Part shown: one piece after another, positions 31,950 to 41,391 of the stretch
Layout: every line of letters begins with the position of its first letter
How positions within the stretch are numbered: position 1 is the stretch's first letter
Assembly: GCA_934120635.1 (NCBI GenBank)
Contig: CAKOUR010000009.1
Coordinates: 1-64,000, forward strand
Source: an uncultured Bacilli bacterium
Lineage (GTDB): Bacteria > Bacillota_I > Bacilli_A > RF39 > UBA660
Direction: 5' to 3'
DNA length: 64,000 nt
Position numbers and translations under genes: made by a program
Notes under the pieces: generated by a model
The model's database searches: none
Seen by the model: the letters and a program-made list of their open reading frames with translations, nothing else
What the model was told of the DNA's origin: nothing

Positions 31950-34940
31950 ATGAAAGGAAATCAGATAAAAGTATTATTTTTACTATTTTTAAGTGTTTTT
32001 ATATTTAAAATGGGTAGTGTAAATGCTGCTACAGCAACATTTTCTAGGGGTGGTTCTATTGAAAAAGGGACTTTTGTTAATAAAACAATAGGAGGCAAGA
32101 AAGCTTATTGTTCTACGCATTATTGGCCGGCTCCTATTGATGGTGCTGTTTACGAAAAAGTTACTTCAACCAATAATTATAGTAAAGATAGTTATATTGC
32201 TGGTCAAATTATTAAAATTGCAAAAAATAAATATTCTGGTGTTGATCAATATGTATATATTCAAAATGCGTTAACTTGTTACTTTAGAGGAAAGGCTTCT
32301 GTTAATCGTTATAAAGATTCTAGAGATACTTCTTTATGTAATGATAGTAAGGTAAAATCTTTAATTAATACTGCAAAAAAATATGTAGGAGAATATCAAT
32401 TTAATGAGGGTTCAAAAACCTCTAAGTTACCAAAATTAACTATTAGTACTGCTAGTCAAGTAATTAGTACTGTTTCTTCTAGTTCTGCTTCTCAATTTAA
32501 TTATACATCTAGTACAATAAAGATTAGTGGTTTAAATAAAGAAAATTATGGTGGTAATAGAAAAAATTATTATTCTTCTTCTGTTCCTAAATATACATTA
32601 AATATTTCTGGTGGTGTTAGTGGTTCTACTATTGAATTATGTTCTTCAAATAAATGTTACTCAAATGGAGCTACTGATTTAGTAGATGGAGATTATATTT
32701 TAAGAATTAAAAATGGTGGTTCTAAGGGGGGAAAGGTAGTTGTTTCTATTAACGGAGATAATAAGAGTAAATATCCTTCTACTAATATTTGGAAGTGCAA
32801 AAGTAAGTGTGGTACATCTGCACAAGTTATGCAAACTTATGTTCCTTCTGTTGATGTTACTAGAGATATTTCTGCGACACAAACTTTTAATTATTCTGCA
32901 ATAGGTAAATATTCTGCTTTAATTGAAAAAGTAGATGAGAGTGGTAATGCTCTAAAGAATGCTACGTTAAAATTATATATAGCTGATTCTAGCGGAAATA
33001 AGATTGGTAATGATTTGTGTAGTACTAATACTCCTGGTAATGAAACTTCTTGCTCTGCTACTGAACTTACTGAAATGAATAATTATAAAGAAGGAAATCA
33101 ATTGTGTTATACTGAAGAGGTTTCTCCTAGTGGTTATAAAAATATAGGTACAAAGTGTTATCCTATTTCTTTAAAGGGAACTGGTGCTAATGCTACTAAG
33201 TATTATGAGTATCATAAAAATGGAGATGAATGGAAAGAAACAGAGATTCTTTCTGGTGGTGATAAGGTCTTTCAGAATTATAAGACTTTTGCTAAAGGAG
33301 ATAATATATCTGCTGTTAATGTATTTAATGTTAAAAATGGTAAAAAAATTTATAGTGATGTGGAAAAAATATATGAATATAAATATGTTGTTGCTGATAA
33401 AGAAAAGGTTTTTTACACTTCTAAAGCACTTCCTGCTGAATCTTCAAAAGTTTATTACCATGGTAATAAGACAGAAAATGAAGATGGAAGTGTAACTTAT
33501 GAATTTTCTGATCCTATTTATATGATTAATATTCCTAAGGATATGACTGATTCTAGTGATAATACTGGTATTGAAACTAGTTTGGTTGAAGTTGAGGCAT
33601 ATAAGAAAGATGGAAAATATATAATTTTATCTTCTAGTAATGATAGTGGTGGTGTTCCTGTTTATACTGAGAAAAATCCTCAAGAAACTCTTACTTTAGT
33701 CGATTCGTATTCTTCAACAGGAAGTAAGGTTTGTTATAATAAAAATGATGGTGTTGCAGCAGATAGTGATAAATATTGTAGTGAAGATTATTATATGACT
33801 CAGGTTGCTGTTTCTAATGGTAGTGTTCATATTACTGTTCTTAATGTTTTAAATAGTGTTAAAATTAGTAAAAAAGCTATTACTGGTGATGAAGAGTTAC
33901 CTGGTGCTAAACTTGCTTTATATACTACTGAAAATGGAAAATGTACAAATACATTAGTAAGTAAAAAAAATTCTAATGCTTTAGGTTTTTCTTATCGAGC
34001 TTATAATCCTATTCCGTATGTTGATGATGATGCTTCTTCTAATAATAGTTCAACTAGTAGTACTAATGATTCAACTGGAACTAGTGGTTCTACTTCTGGT
34101 AATGATGCATCTAATGATGATGTTGCAATTGATGATACATATAATTATTTAGATGGTTTACAATGGATTTCCTCTGACGAGCCTGTTACTATTTCTGGGC
34201 TTGCTGCTGGTACTTATTGCTTGGTAGAAAAGGTTCCTGCTGCTGGGTATAAAAAGGCTACTACGACTACTAAGTTTACTATTAATAAGGATGGTAAAAT
34301 AGTGGACAGTGTTGAAGGGGAACATACTGGTGATAAAGAAAAAGATAAGACTCTTTCGAATGTAACCTTAATAGTTAGAAATGAACTAAATAAACTTACT
34401 ATTAGTAAGACAGATATTACTACTTCAAAGGAATTACCTGGTGCGGTTTTGAGAATATGTAATGCTGTAAAGAAGGATGATGGAAGTTATTCTGCTGTTG
34501 TATCTAGTGGTGAAACTGGAGATGTGGTTAGTGATTTGACTAATTGTGATACTCCTAATTTGATTGATGGTTCTGAATCTTCTTGGAAGAGTACAGATAA
34601 GCCTCATGAAATTTCAGGTTTACCTAGTGGTACGTATGCATTAGTAGAAATTACAGCTCCAAATGGTTATACTACGGCAGAAACAATTTTCTTTAAAATG
34701 ACTGATGAAGGTGTTTTAACTGATGTTAATGGGAATGTTTTGGCAAATAATAAGATTGTAATGCATGATAAACCTATTAATAATGTAAAAACAGGTGATA
34801 AATATATTATTGTTGTTATTGTTATTATGTTATCTTGTTTGGGAATTGGTGGCTATTATTACTTTAATAAAAATAATAATCATTTTAATGATAATGATAA
34901 ATTTAGAAAAAGAAAAATTTATTTTAATAAATTAAATTAA
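31950..34940 (+). CDS. Wall-anchored adhesin-like protein with thioester-like and SpaA/Cna-B repeats
   Basis: The protein has 996 residues. After a signal peptide (about 1-26) comes a region resembling a thioester domain: a cysteine in KKAYCSTHYW and a partner glutamine in YIQNALTCYF, the spacing and Q-x-A pattern of TQXA domains that bind host surfaces covalently. Three prealbumin-like SpaA/Cna-B modules follow, near residues 325-405, 630-795 and 810-935, each with KxD/KxA starts and E-ending motifs (LVEKVPAAGYKKATT, LVEITAPNGYTTAE). The C-terminus has NNVKTGD, a hydrophobic helix and a basic tail, a sortase-type sorting signal. Isopeptide-stabilised pilin or adhesin is the likely role. No sortase gene lies in the window. 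Confidence 0.82.
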   Translation: MKGNQIKVLFLLFLSVFIFKMGSVNAATATFSRGGSIEKGTFVNKTIGGKKAYCSTHYWPAPIDGAVYEKVTSTNNYSKDSYIAGQIIKIAKNKYSGVDQYVYIQNALTCYFRGKASVNRYKDSRDTSLCNDSKVKSLINTAKKYVGEYQFNEGSKTSKLPKLTISTASQVISTVSSSSASQFNYTSSTIKISGLNKENYGGNRKNYYSSSVPKYTLNISGGVSGSTIELCSSNKCYSNGATDLVDGDYILRIKNGGSKGGKVVVSINGDNKSKYPSTNIWKCKSKCGTSAQVMQTYVPSVDVTRDISATQTFNYSAIGKYSALIEKVDESGNALKNATLKLYIADSSGNKIGNDLCSTNTPGNETSCSATELTEMNNYKEGNQLCYTEEVSPSGYKNIGTKCYPISLKGTGANATKYYEYHKNGDEWKETEILSGGDKVFQNYKTFAKGDNISAVNVFNVKNGKKIYSDVEKIYEYKYVVADKEKVFYTSKALPAESSKVYYHGNKTENEDGSVTYEFSDPIYMINIPKDMTDSSDNTGIETSLVEVEAYKKDGKYIILSSSNDSGGVPVYTEKNPQETLTLVDSYSSTGSKVCYNKNDGVAADSDKYCSEDYYMTQVAVSNGSVHITVLNVLNSVKISKKAITGDEELPGAKLALYTTENGKCTNTLVSKKNSNALGFSYRAYNPIPYVDDDASSNNSSTSSTNDSTGTSGSTSGNDASNDDVAIDDTYNYLDGLQWISSDEPVTISGLAAGTYCLVEKVPAAGYKKATTTTKFTINKDGKIVDSVEGEHTGDKEKDKTLSNVTLIVRNELNKLTISKTDITTSKELPGAVLRICNAVKKDDGSYSAVVSSGETGDVVSDLTNCDTPNLIDGSESSWKSTDKPHEISGLPSGTYALVEITAPNGYTTAETIFFKMTDEGVLTDVNGNVLANNKIVMHDKPINNVKTGDKYIIVVIVIMLSCLGIGGYYYFNKNNNHFNDNDKFRKRKIYFNKLN

Positions 34941-34965
34941 GATATTTTAATTTTCATAGTATAAG

Positions 34966-34997
34966 AAAATTAGCCTAAAATTATTTGGCTAATTTTT
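34966..34997 (+). terminator. Terminator after the surface protein gene
   Basis: A 10-bp stem (AAAATTAGCC 34966-34975 with GGCTAATTTT 34987-34996), an 11-base loop and a T-run follow. Confidence 0.8.
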
Positions 34998-35036
34998 GTT
35001 ATATTTCGGTATTTTAAAAAAAGTAAAATACTTCTA

Positions 35037-35065
35037 TTGACTTTTAATTATATATTTTTTATAAT
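35037..35065 (+). promoter_or_regulatory. Promoter of the ileS T-box leader
   Basis: TTGACT (35037-35042) and a perfect TATAAT (35060-35065) are 17 bases apart, giving a leader of about 270 bases before ileS. Confidence 0.8.
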
Positions 35066-35089
35066 TAATTTAAATTTGTTAAAACATGT

Positions 35090-35313
35090 GAAAGAGATGT
35101 TATTTAAATAGTTTATTTAAAGAGAATCTATTATTGGTGGAAGGTAGATAATAAAGTTTAAATAAGGATCACTCTTGATTGTGAACTTTTGAACTTAAGT
35201 AGAAAGTGTCCGGGAAGTAGTATCCCGTTATCTAATGAAGTGCACAAAATTTTTGTGAATTAAGGTGGTACCACGTTTTTTTAGCGCCCTTAAGGAATAA
35301 AATTTTTGTGCTT
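35090..35313 (+). promoter_or_regulatory. T-box riboswitch controlling ileS
   Basis: The conserved T-box AAGGTGGTACCACG (35262-35275) is present, preceded by the stem III-type stretch CGGGAAGTAGTATCCCGTTAT. The T-box arm TTAAGG pairs with CCTTAA at 35289-35294 as antiterminator. The competing terminator pairs about 35241-35256 with 35298-35311 and is followed by a T-rich run. Uncharged tRNA-Ile would stabilise the antiterminator and switch ileS on. The specifier codon is not certain: an ATC in AAGGATCACTC near 35167 is a candidate that fits isoleucine. The position directly before ileS agrees. Confidence 0.88.
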
Positions 35314-35341
35314 TTTATTTTTAGAAAGAAGGATGATTTAT

Positions 35342-38300
35342 ATGTATGAAAGTTTAGATAAGAGAGATGTTAAAGATGTTGAAAAAAGTATATTAGATAC
35401 TTGGAAGAAAGAAGATATTTTAAATGAAACCATAAAAAATCGTGAAGGTAAGAAAGATTTTGTTTTTTATGATGGCCCTATTTATGCCAATGCTAAACCT
35501 GGTATTCATCATGTATTTGCTAAAACAATTAAGGATTCTTTTTGTAAGTATAAAGTAATGAATGGATATAGAGTATTAAGAAAGATTGGTCTTGATACGC
35601 ATGGTCTTCCTATTGAAGTTAATGTAGAGAAAAAACTAGGATTTACAGGTAAAGCTGATATTGAGAAATTTGGTGTTGATGCCTTTTGTCGTGAATGTAA
35701 TAAGGCAACTGCTACAAATATTAATGAGGTTAATCATATTACCGATATGATGGGACAATTTATTGATTGTAAAAATCCTTATATTACTTGTTCTAATGAT
35801 TATATTGAGTCAGAGTGGTGGATTATTAAACAAATGGATGAGAAGGGGCTTTTATATCACGGAAATAAGGTACTATGGTATTGTCCTAGATGTGGTACAG
35901 AATTATCTCAATTTGAAGTATCACAAGGGTATACTAAAACTAGCGTTAATACGGTTATTGTTCCTTTAAAGCGAGTAGATGCTGATGAGTATTTCTTAGC
36001 TTGGACAACAACCCCTTGGACTTTGGTGGCGAATGTTGCGATTTGTGTTAATCCTGATATGACTTATATTAAAGCAAAATCTAAGGGATATCAATTTATT
36101 GTAGCAGAAAGTCTTGCTGATCGTGTTCTTGGAGAAGATTATGAAGTAGTTGATACTTTTAAAGGTAGTGATTTGGTTGGAATAAAATATGAACAATTAA
36201 TGCCTTTTGTTCATGTTGAAGGAAAATGTCACGAAGTCATTGCTGATGGATATGTAACAGACAGTGATGGTACGGGTATTGTTCATATTGCTCCTGCATT
36301 TGGTGCTGATGATAACCGCGTTTGTTCTCAAAATGGGATTGGTTTTGTGAATCCAGTTGGACTTGATGGAAGATATACGACTGGTCCATGGGAGGGTCGT
36401 CTTGTTACGGATCCTGAGCTTGAAATTGATATTATTAAATGGTTAAAAGCAAATGATAAGTTATTTAAGAAAATTAAAATTGAACATGATTATCCACATT
36501 GTTGGCGTTGTAAGAGTCCTTTAATTAGTTATCCTAAACCTGCTTGGTATATTAAAACAACGGAATATAAAGATAAAATTATTGAGGCAAATAAAAAAAT
36601 TCATTGGTATCCTGCTTATGTTGGAGAAAAACGTTTTGGAAATTGGCTTGAGAATATAGTTGATTGGGGAATTTCTAGAAATCGTTATTGGGGTTGTCCA
36701 CTTCCTGTTTGGGAATGTTCTTGTGGAAAGAGAAAAGTTATTGGTTCTCTAGATGAATTGCAAGAAAATGTTGTTGAAGATGTTAATGTAAGAGAGATGG
36801 AATTGCATCGTCCTTATGTGGATCAAATTCATTTAAAATGTTCTTGTGGTAAAGAAATGACTCGTGTTAAAGATGTTTTAGATGTTTGGTTTGATTCTGG
36901 TTCGATGCCTTATGCGCAATTTCATTATCCTTTTGAAAATCAAGAATTATTTAAAAGTCAATTTCCTGCTGACTTTATTGCCGAAGGTCTTGATCAAACT
37001 AGAGGCTGGTTTTATGTTTTACTTGTTATTTCTACGATTATTTCAGGAGAAAGTTCATTTAAAAATGTTGTTGTAAATGATATGATGTTGGATGAATTTG
37101 GAAAGAAAATGAGTAAGTCTGTTGGGAATATTGTTGATCCAATTGAAATGATGGAGAAGTATGGAGCAGATAATATTAGATGGTATATGTTATATACATC
37201 TCCTGTTTGGACACCTCTAAAATTTTCTGAAGCTGGGGTAAGAGAAGTTCATAGTAAATTCTTTAATCCTTTAAAAAATACTTATACATTCTTTCAAACG
37301 TATGCAAATATTGATCATATTAATATTGAGGATTGCAAGGTTAAGTATGAAGAAAGAGAAGAAATTGATAAGTGGCTATTAAGTAAATACAATCATCTAA
37401 TAGAAAAAGTAAGAGAGTTTTACGAGATGTATGATTTAAATTTGGTTGTTAGAGAAATTACTAATTTTGTATCTGAAGATTTATCAAATTGGTATATTAG
37501 AAGAAATAGAAATCGTTTTTGGGGAAGTGATATGAATACAAGTAAGAAAAGTGTTTATATGACTACTTATGAAGTAATGGAAGGTTTGTGCCGTTTATGT
37601 GCACCGGTTATTCCTTATTTAACAGAAGAAATCTATACAAAATTAACAAAGAAAAAATCCGTTCATTTAGCAGATTTTCCTGTTTGCTCTAGAGAATTAA
37701 TTGATAGCAAGTTAGAATATAAAATGGATTTGGTTAGAGATTTAATTACTATGGGAAGAAACATAAGAGAAGAATCTAAAATAAAAGTTAGACAACCAAT
37801 TAAGAGTGTTATGTTAGAGTCTTCTATTAAGAATGATATCTCTGGACTTGAGTTGTTAATTAAAGAAGAATTAAATGTTAAAGAAGTATTATATGTTGAT
37901 GATGCTAATTTATATATGAATATATCTTATAAGCCTAATTTTAGGGTAGCAGGTAAAGTGTTTGGTAAAGATATGAAAGAGTTTTCTAAATATTTAGAAA
38001 ATATTAATAAGAATGATTTATTAAAATTATCTAAAGGAGAATTAATAGTTAATTTTAATGGTAATGAATATAAGATAACTGAAGATTTAGTTGATAAAAA
38101 AATAGAACCAAAAGAGGGATTTAATGTTTCAGTTAATGATAATTTGATTATTATTCTTGATTTAGAATTAACGGATGATTTAATTAATGAAGGTCTTGCT
38201 AGAGAAACAATTTCTAAGATTCAAAATCTAAGAAAGAGTAGTGGTTTTGATATTGCAGATCGAATTAATATTTATTATTCTTCTAATGATTTATATAGTA

Positions 38301-38434
38301 ATAAGATAAGTAATTATATTAAGTTTATTTGTGATGAAACACTTGCACTTAGTATGAAAAAAGTGGATAGTATTGAAGAATTTGAAAAAATTAATGACTT
38401 TGAAGTAGGAATAAAGTTAGAGAAAATTGATTAG
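35342..38434 (+). CDS. ileS: Isoleucyl-tRNA synthetase, type 2-like
   Basis: This class I synthetase has 1,030 residues. The HIGH-equivalent signature is PGIHHV (residues 53-58), where type 1 enzymes have HIGH; the KMSKS loop is at 589-593. The editing domain has the WTTTPWTLVANV threonine-rich region. Zinc-type cysteine pairs appear in YCPRCG, HCWRC and CSCGK. The HH form and the DTHGLPIEV and YCPRCGTELS context match the eukaryote-like type 2 group, which tends to be naturally tolerant of mupirocin (family knowledge; not shown here). ATG 35342 has AAGAAGG at proper spacing; upstream in-frame ATGs lie in the T-box terminator. Confidence 0.95.
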   Translation: MYESLDKRDVKDVEKSILDTWKKEDILNETIKNREGKKDFVFYDGPIYANAKPGIHHVFAKTIKDSFCKYKVMNGYRVLRKIGLDTHGLPIEVNVEKKLGFTGKADIEKFGVDAFCRECNKATATNINEVNHITDMMGQFIDCKNPYITCSNDYIESEWWIIKQMDEKGLLYHGNKVLWYCPRCGTELSQFEVSQGYTKTSVNTVIVPLKRVDADEYFLAWTTTPWTLVANVAICVNPDMTYIKAKSKGYQFIVAESLADRVLGEDYEVVDTFKGSDLVGIKYEQLMPFVHVEGKCHEVIADGYVTDSDGTGIVHIAPAFGADDNRVCSQNGIGFVNPVGLDGRYTTGPWEGRLVTDPELEIDIIKWLKANDKLFKKIKIEHDYPHCWRCKSPLISYPKPAWYIKTTEYKDKIIEANKKIHWYPAYVGEKRFGNWLENIVDWGISRNRYWGCPLPVWECSCGKRKVIGSLDELQENVVEDVNVREMELHRPYVDQIHLKCSCGKEMTRVKDVLDVWFDSGSMPYAQFHYPFENQELFKSQFPADFIAEGLDQTRGWFYVLLVISTIISGESSFKNVVVNDMMLDEFGKKMSKSVGNIVDPIEMMEKYGADNIRWYMLYTSPVWTPLKFSEAGVREVHSKFFNPLKNTYTFFQTYANIDHINIEDCKVKYEEREEIDKWLLSKYNHLIEKVREFYEMYDLNLVVREITNFVSEDLSNWYIRRNRNRFWGSDMNTSKKSVYMTTYEVMEGLCRLCAPVIPYLTEEIYTKLTKKKSVHLADFPVCSRELIDSKLEYKMDLVRDLITMGRNIREESKIKVRQPIKSVMLESSIKNDISGLELLIKEELNVKEVLYVDDANLYMNISYKPNFRVAGKVFGKDMKEFSKYLENINKNDLLKLSKGELIVNFNGNEYKITEDLVDKKIEPKEGFNVSVNDNLIIILDLELTDDLINEGLARETISKIQNLRKSSGFDIADRINIYYSSNDLYSNKISNYIKFICDETLALSMKKVDSIEEFEKINDFEVGIKLEKID

Positions 38435-38435
38435 T

Positions 38436-38465
38436 AAAAGAAATGGAGAAATTCTGTTTCTTTTT
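38436..38465 (+). terminator. Terminator after ileS
   Basis: An 8-bp stem (AAAAGAAA 38436-38443 with TTTCTTTT 38457-38464) with a 13-base loop leads into T-rich sequence. Confidence 0.5.
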
Positions 38466-38519
38466 CTTATTTTTTATAGTAGAATGATTATTATAATTAT
38501 TTATAGGGAGTGATAGTAT

Positions 38520-39188
38520 ATGAATTTAGTTGGAAATCATTGGGATAAAGTTTTAGATCATGAGTATCATGAAGAATACTTTAAAAAAATTGTTGCTTAT
38601 ATTAATCGAGCTTATAAAGAAAGGGAGATTTTTCCTCCAAAGTCTAGAATTTTGAGAGCACTTACATTAACAGATTATGATGATGTTAAAGTAGTTATTT
38701 TGGGACAAGATCCTTATCATGGGGTGGGAGAGGCGAATGGTCTTGCTTTTGCTGTTTCTGATGGAGTTAAGATTCCTCCATCTTTAAGGAATATTTATAA
38801 GGAACTTTATAATGACTTGGGAATTGAACCATCTTCTGTTGGTAATTTAGAATGTTGGGCTAAAGAAGGAATTCTTCTTTTGAATGCTGTTTTAACAGTT
38901 GAAAAAGATAAGCCTGCTTCTCATAAAGATTTAGGTTGGGAAAATTTTACAGATGCTATTATACGAAGTTTAAATGCTAAAGATACACCAGTGGTATTTA
39001 TTTTATGGGGAAACTTTGCTCGTAGCAAGAAAAATTTAATTACTAATCCTAAACATTATATTATAGAGTCAACTCATCCTTCTCCATTTTCTGCTAATTA
39101 TGGTTTTTTTGGAAGTAAACCATTTTCTAAAACAAATAGTTTTTTAAAGAAAAATCATTTAAAAGAAATTGATTGGCATGTAATGTAA
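38520..39188 (+). CDS. ung: Uracil-DNA glycosylase (family 1)
   Basis: Ung removes uracil from DNA. The 222-residue protein has the catalytic GQDPYHG water-activating loop, the uracil-binding segment GLAFAVSDG, PPSLRNIYKEL, LLNAVLTV, and the DNA-intercalating ESTHPSPFSA. A TATAAT at 38492-38497 and AGGGAG site precede it. Single gene between ileS and a bidirectional terminator. Confidence 0.96.
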   Translation: MNLVGNHWDKVLDHEYHEEYFKKIVAYINRAYKEREIFPPKSRILRALTLTDYDDVKVVILGQDPYHGVGEANGLAFAVSDGVKIPPSLRNIYKELYNDLGIEPSSVGNLECWAKEGILLLNAVLTVEKDKPASHKDLGWENFTDAIIRSLNAKDTPVVFILWGNFARSKKNLITNPKHYIIESTHPSPFSANYGFFGSKPFSKTNSFLKKNHLKEIDWHVM

Positions 39189-39190
39189 AT

Positions 39191-39250
39191 AAAAAATGAT
39201 GAATTTTGAATTTGTCTTTATAGACTTTTATTCTTATTCATCATTTTTTA
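39191..39250. terminator. Bidirectional terminator between ung and the LRR gene
   Basis: A long 14-bp stem (AAAAAATGATGAAT 39191-39204 with its complement 39236-39249) lies between convergent genes. A-run on the left and T-run on the right let it work both ways. Confidence 0.8.
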
Positions 39251-41101
39251 TTAAATAGAATTATTTTTTGTATTTCTTTTTGATAAAATGATAAGTGCTG
39301 TTGTAACAATAGCGATGGTAATTATAATGTATAGAGATAGTGATCCTGTAACTGGGTTAGTTAGTCTTTTTAATGAAAATTCTTTGATTATTTTATTGTC
39401 ATATGTTATTTGTAATTTGTCCCCATTAATAGTTACATTTGCTCCATTCCATGAAACTTTAACATTGTTTAAAATTTCTTGATCACTGTCACCATTTACT
39501 TCTATTGTGCTATCACTTTCATTGATAGGATATTTGTTGCTTGTTAAGTTGATGAAATGTAAGTCATAGGAAGCATATAGTTTTGGTTGAATGTTAGATG
39601 ATACGTTATTTAAAGTTAAATCATCAGAATATAATTGTATTCTTGCATAATTGTTTTTGCCTGTAATAGTATCTTGTTCATATGGATTACTGACTTCACA
39701 GTTAGTGATTGTTGTTGTTTCTTTTGTTGGAGTGCTTCCATCAACTGTATATTCAACATTATAAGTACAAACATTTTTATAATTGCTTTCGTTGATTAAG
39801 CCATTTCCTTTGTATAATGTGTATTTTTTTAAGGAGATGTTATCTGGTACATTTGTCATAAATTCATTTACAGAAATACTTGATCCATAGACTGGTACGA
39901 CTTTATAATAGGCAATATCTAAGTTTTTTAAATTTGGGTAAGCAGATAAATCAGTATTGTTTAACCAATCGTTTTCTAATCCCATGTATGTTATTTTACT
40001 TTTATCTGTTATATTATATAAATCAAAATTATTAAGTACTGCATTTATTTTTTCTAATTTGCTTTGACTACCTAAATTTAAACTTGATAAGTTATTTGAT
40101 GATGCATATATTTCAGTTAAATTTGATAGTCCAGATAAGTTTAAGTTAGAAAGTTTATTAGAAGAAATATTTAAGTAAGTTAGGTTTGTTAATTTTGATA
40201 AGTCAATTGAACTAATATTATTGGCATATAAGTCTAGGGCTTTTAATGCTGTATTATTTGATAAATTGACATTTGTTAATTGATTTCCAGAACTGTATAA
40301 GTATTCTAATTTTGTATTTTTAGAAGTATCTAGGTTTGCTATTTTGTTTGCTGATATTATGAAATAATTTAAATTTGTTAACTTTGAAATGTCAATACTA
40401 CTTAGTTTATTAGCGTTTAAGTCTAATTTTGTTAAATTTGTTGCTGATGTTGGTAGGGTTAATGAAGTTAATCCGTTTCCTGATAAGTAAACGTGCTCTA
40501 GTTTTGTATTTTTACTTAAATCTATAGTAGTTATTTTATTTAATGATAATAGTAAAAGTTTAAGTTCTGTTAAATTAGAAATATTTATACTTGTTAATTT
40601 ATTATTATAAACGTTTAAATCAATTAATTTAGAATTGTTAGTTAAATCAATATTTGTTATTTGGTTTCCATTTAAGTATAATTGTTGTAAATTTGTATTT
40701 TTACTTAAATCAATATTTGTTAACTTGTTGAATGTCATATTTAACATTACTAAATTTGTATTTTTACTTAAGTCCATAGTACTTACATTGTTTTTGTATA
40801 AATTTAAATATCTTAGGGAAGTAAGCTTTTCTATTCCTTTTGTACTTGTTATTTTTTGATCTCGACATATAACTTCAGTTATTTTTGATAATTCTTCGTC
40901 AGTTGCACTTGTTCTATCTTTTCCTAATGTGTCTAGTACACATCTGTATAGTTCTTCTGATTCAAATCCTGCATCTTTTGCTGATGTTAGGTATTGGTTT
41001 GTTTGAACTATAGTTTTTTTACTGTTTTGTTTATATGGATACAAATTTATAGTTGTTAGTATACATATAATTGTTGTTAATAAAAATATTTTTTTCTTCA
41101 T
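39251..41101 (-). CDS. Leucine-rich-repeat surface protein with NPVTG sorting signal
   Basis: The protein has 616 residues. A signal peptide (about 1-20) is followed by a short helical cap and roughly a dozen leucine-rich repeats of 21-22 residues (about 85-390), of the form LxxLxLxxNxLTxIDLSKNT. These resemble internalin-like or BspA-like repeats that bind proteins. A beta-rich region follows, then the C-terminal NPVTG, a hydrophobic helix and a basic tail, a sortase signal of the NPxTG type. The minus-strand gene has AAGGAG before its ATG and an extended -10, TGCTACAAT, at 41160-41168. A host- or surface-binding adhesin is likely. Confidence 0.85.
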   Translation of the reverse strand: MKKKIFLLTTIICILTTINLYPYKQNSKKTIVQTNQYLTSAKDAGFESEELYRCVLDTLGKDRTSATDEELSKITEVICRDQKITSTKGIEKLTSLRYLNLYKNNVSTMDLSKNTNLVMLNMTFNKLTNIDLSKNTNLQQLYLNGNQITNIDLTNNSKLIDLNVYNNKLTSINISNLTELKLLLLSLNKITTIDLSKNTKLEHVYLSGNGLTSLTLPTSATNLTKLDLNANKLSSIDISKLTNLNYFIISANKIANLDTSKNTKLEYLYSSGNQLTNVNLSNNTALKALDLYANNISSIDLSKLTNLTYLNISSNKLSNLNLSGLSNLTEIYASSNNLSSLNLGSQSKLEKINAVLNNFDLYNITDKSKITYMGLENDWLNNTDLSAYPNLKNLDIAYYKVVPVYGSSISVNEFMTNVPDNISLKKYTLYKGNGLINESNYKNVCTYNVEYTVDGSTPTKETTTITNCEVSNPYEQDTITGKNNYARIQLYSDDLTLNNVSSNIQPKLYASYDLHFINLTSNKYPINESDSTIEVNGDSDQEILNNVKVSWNGANVTINGDKLQITYDNKIIKEFSLKRLTNPVTGSLSLYIIITIAIVTTALIILSKRNTKNNSI

Positions 41102-41203
41102 TTATTTTCACTCCTTTATTTTTCTTAGATAGGATTTGAATGTACTCTATCTTGATAGTATTGTAGCATATATTTTATTTAATTTCTATAATTTTATAAA
41201 ATA

Positions 41204-41254
41204 ATTTTAATTTTGCGTGAATTTTAATTTTGCGTGAATTTTAATTTGCATTGA
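41204..41254. repeat. Short tandem repeat, 17-bp unit
   Basis: ATTTTAATTTTGCGTGA is present at 41204-41220 and 41221-41237, with a decayed third copy to about 41254. It lies between the divergent LRR and addB genes, upstream of both promoters. The rest of the gap 41102-41391 holds only promoter elements. Confidence 0.7.
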
Positions 41255-41330
41255 TTGAAAGTTAAATGAAATAATAAAAATTGCTATTTTATTTCCAATT
41301 TTACAAATTGGGAAATGTTAGATAACTTTA

Positions 41331-41359
41331 TTGACATGGTTTATTATTCAAGTTAAAAT
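41331..41359 (+). promoter_or_regulatory. Promoter of the addB-addA cluster
   Basis: TTGACA (41331-41336) and TAAAAT (41354-41359) are 17 bases apart, 33 bases before addB. Confidence 0.75.
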
Positions 41360-41391
41360 TATATTAATTATGGACTAAAGGTAGGGATAAT

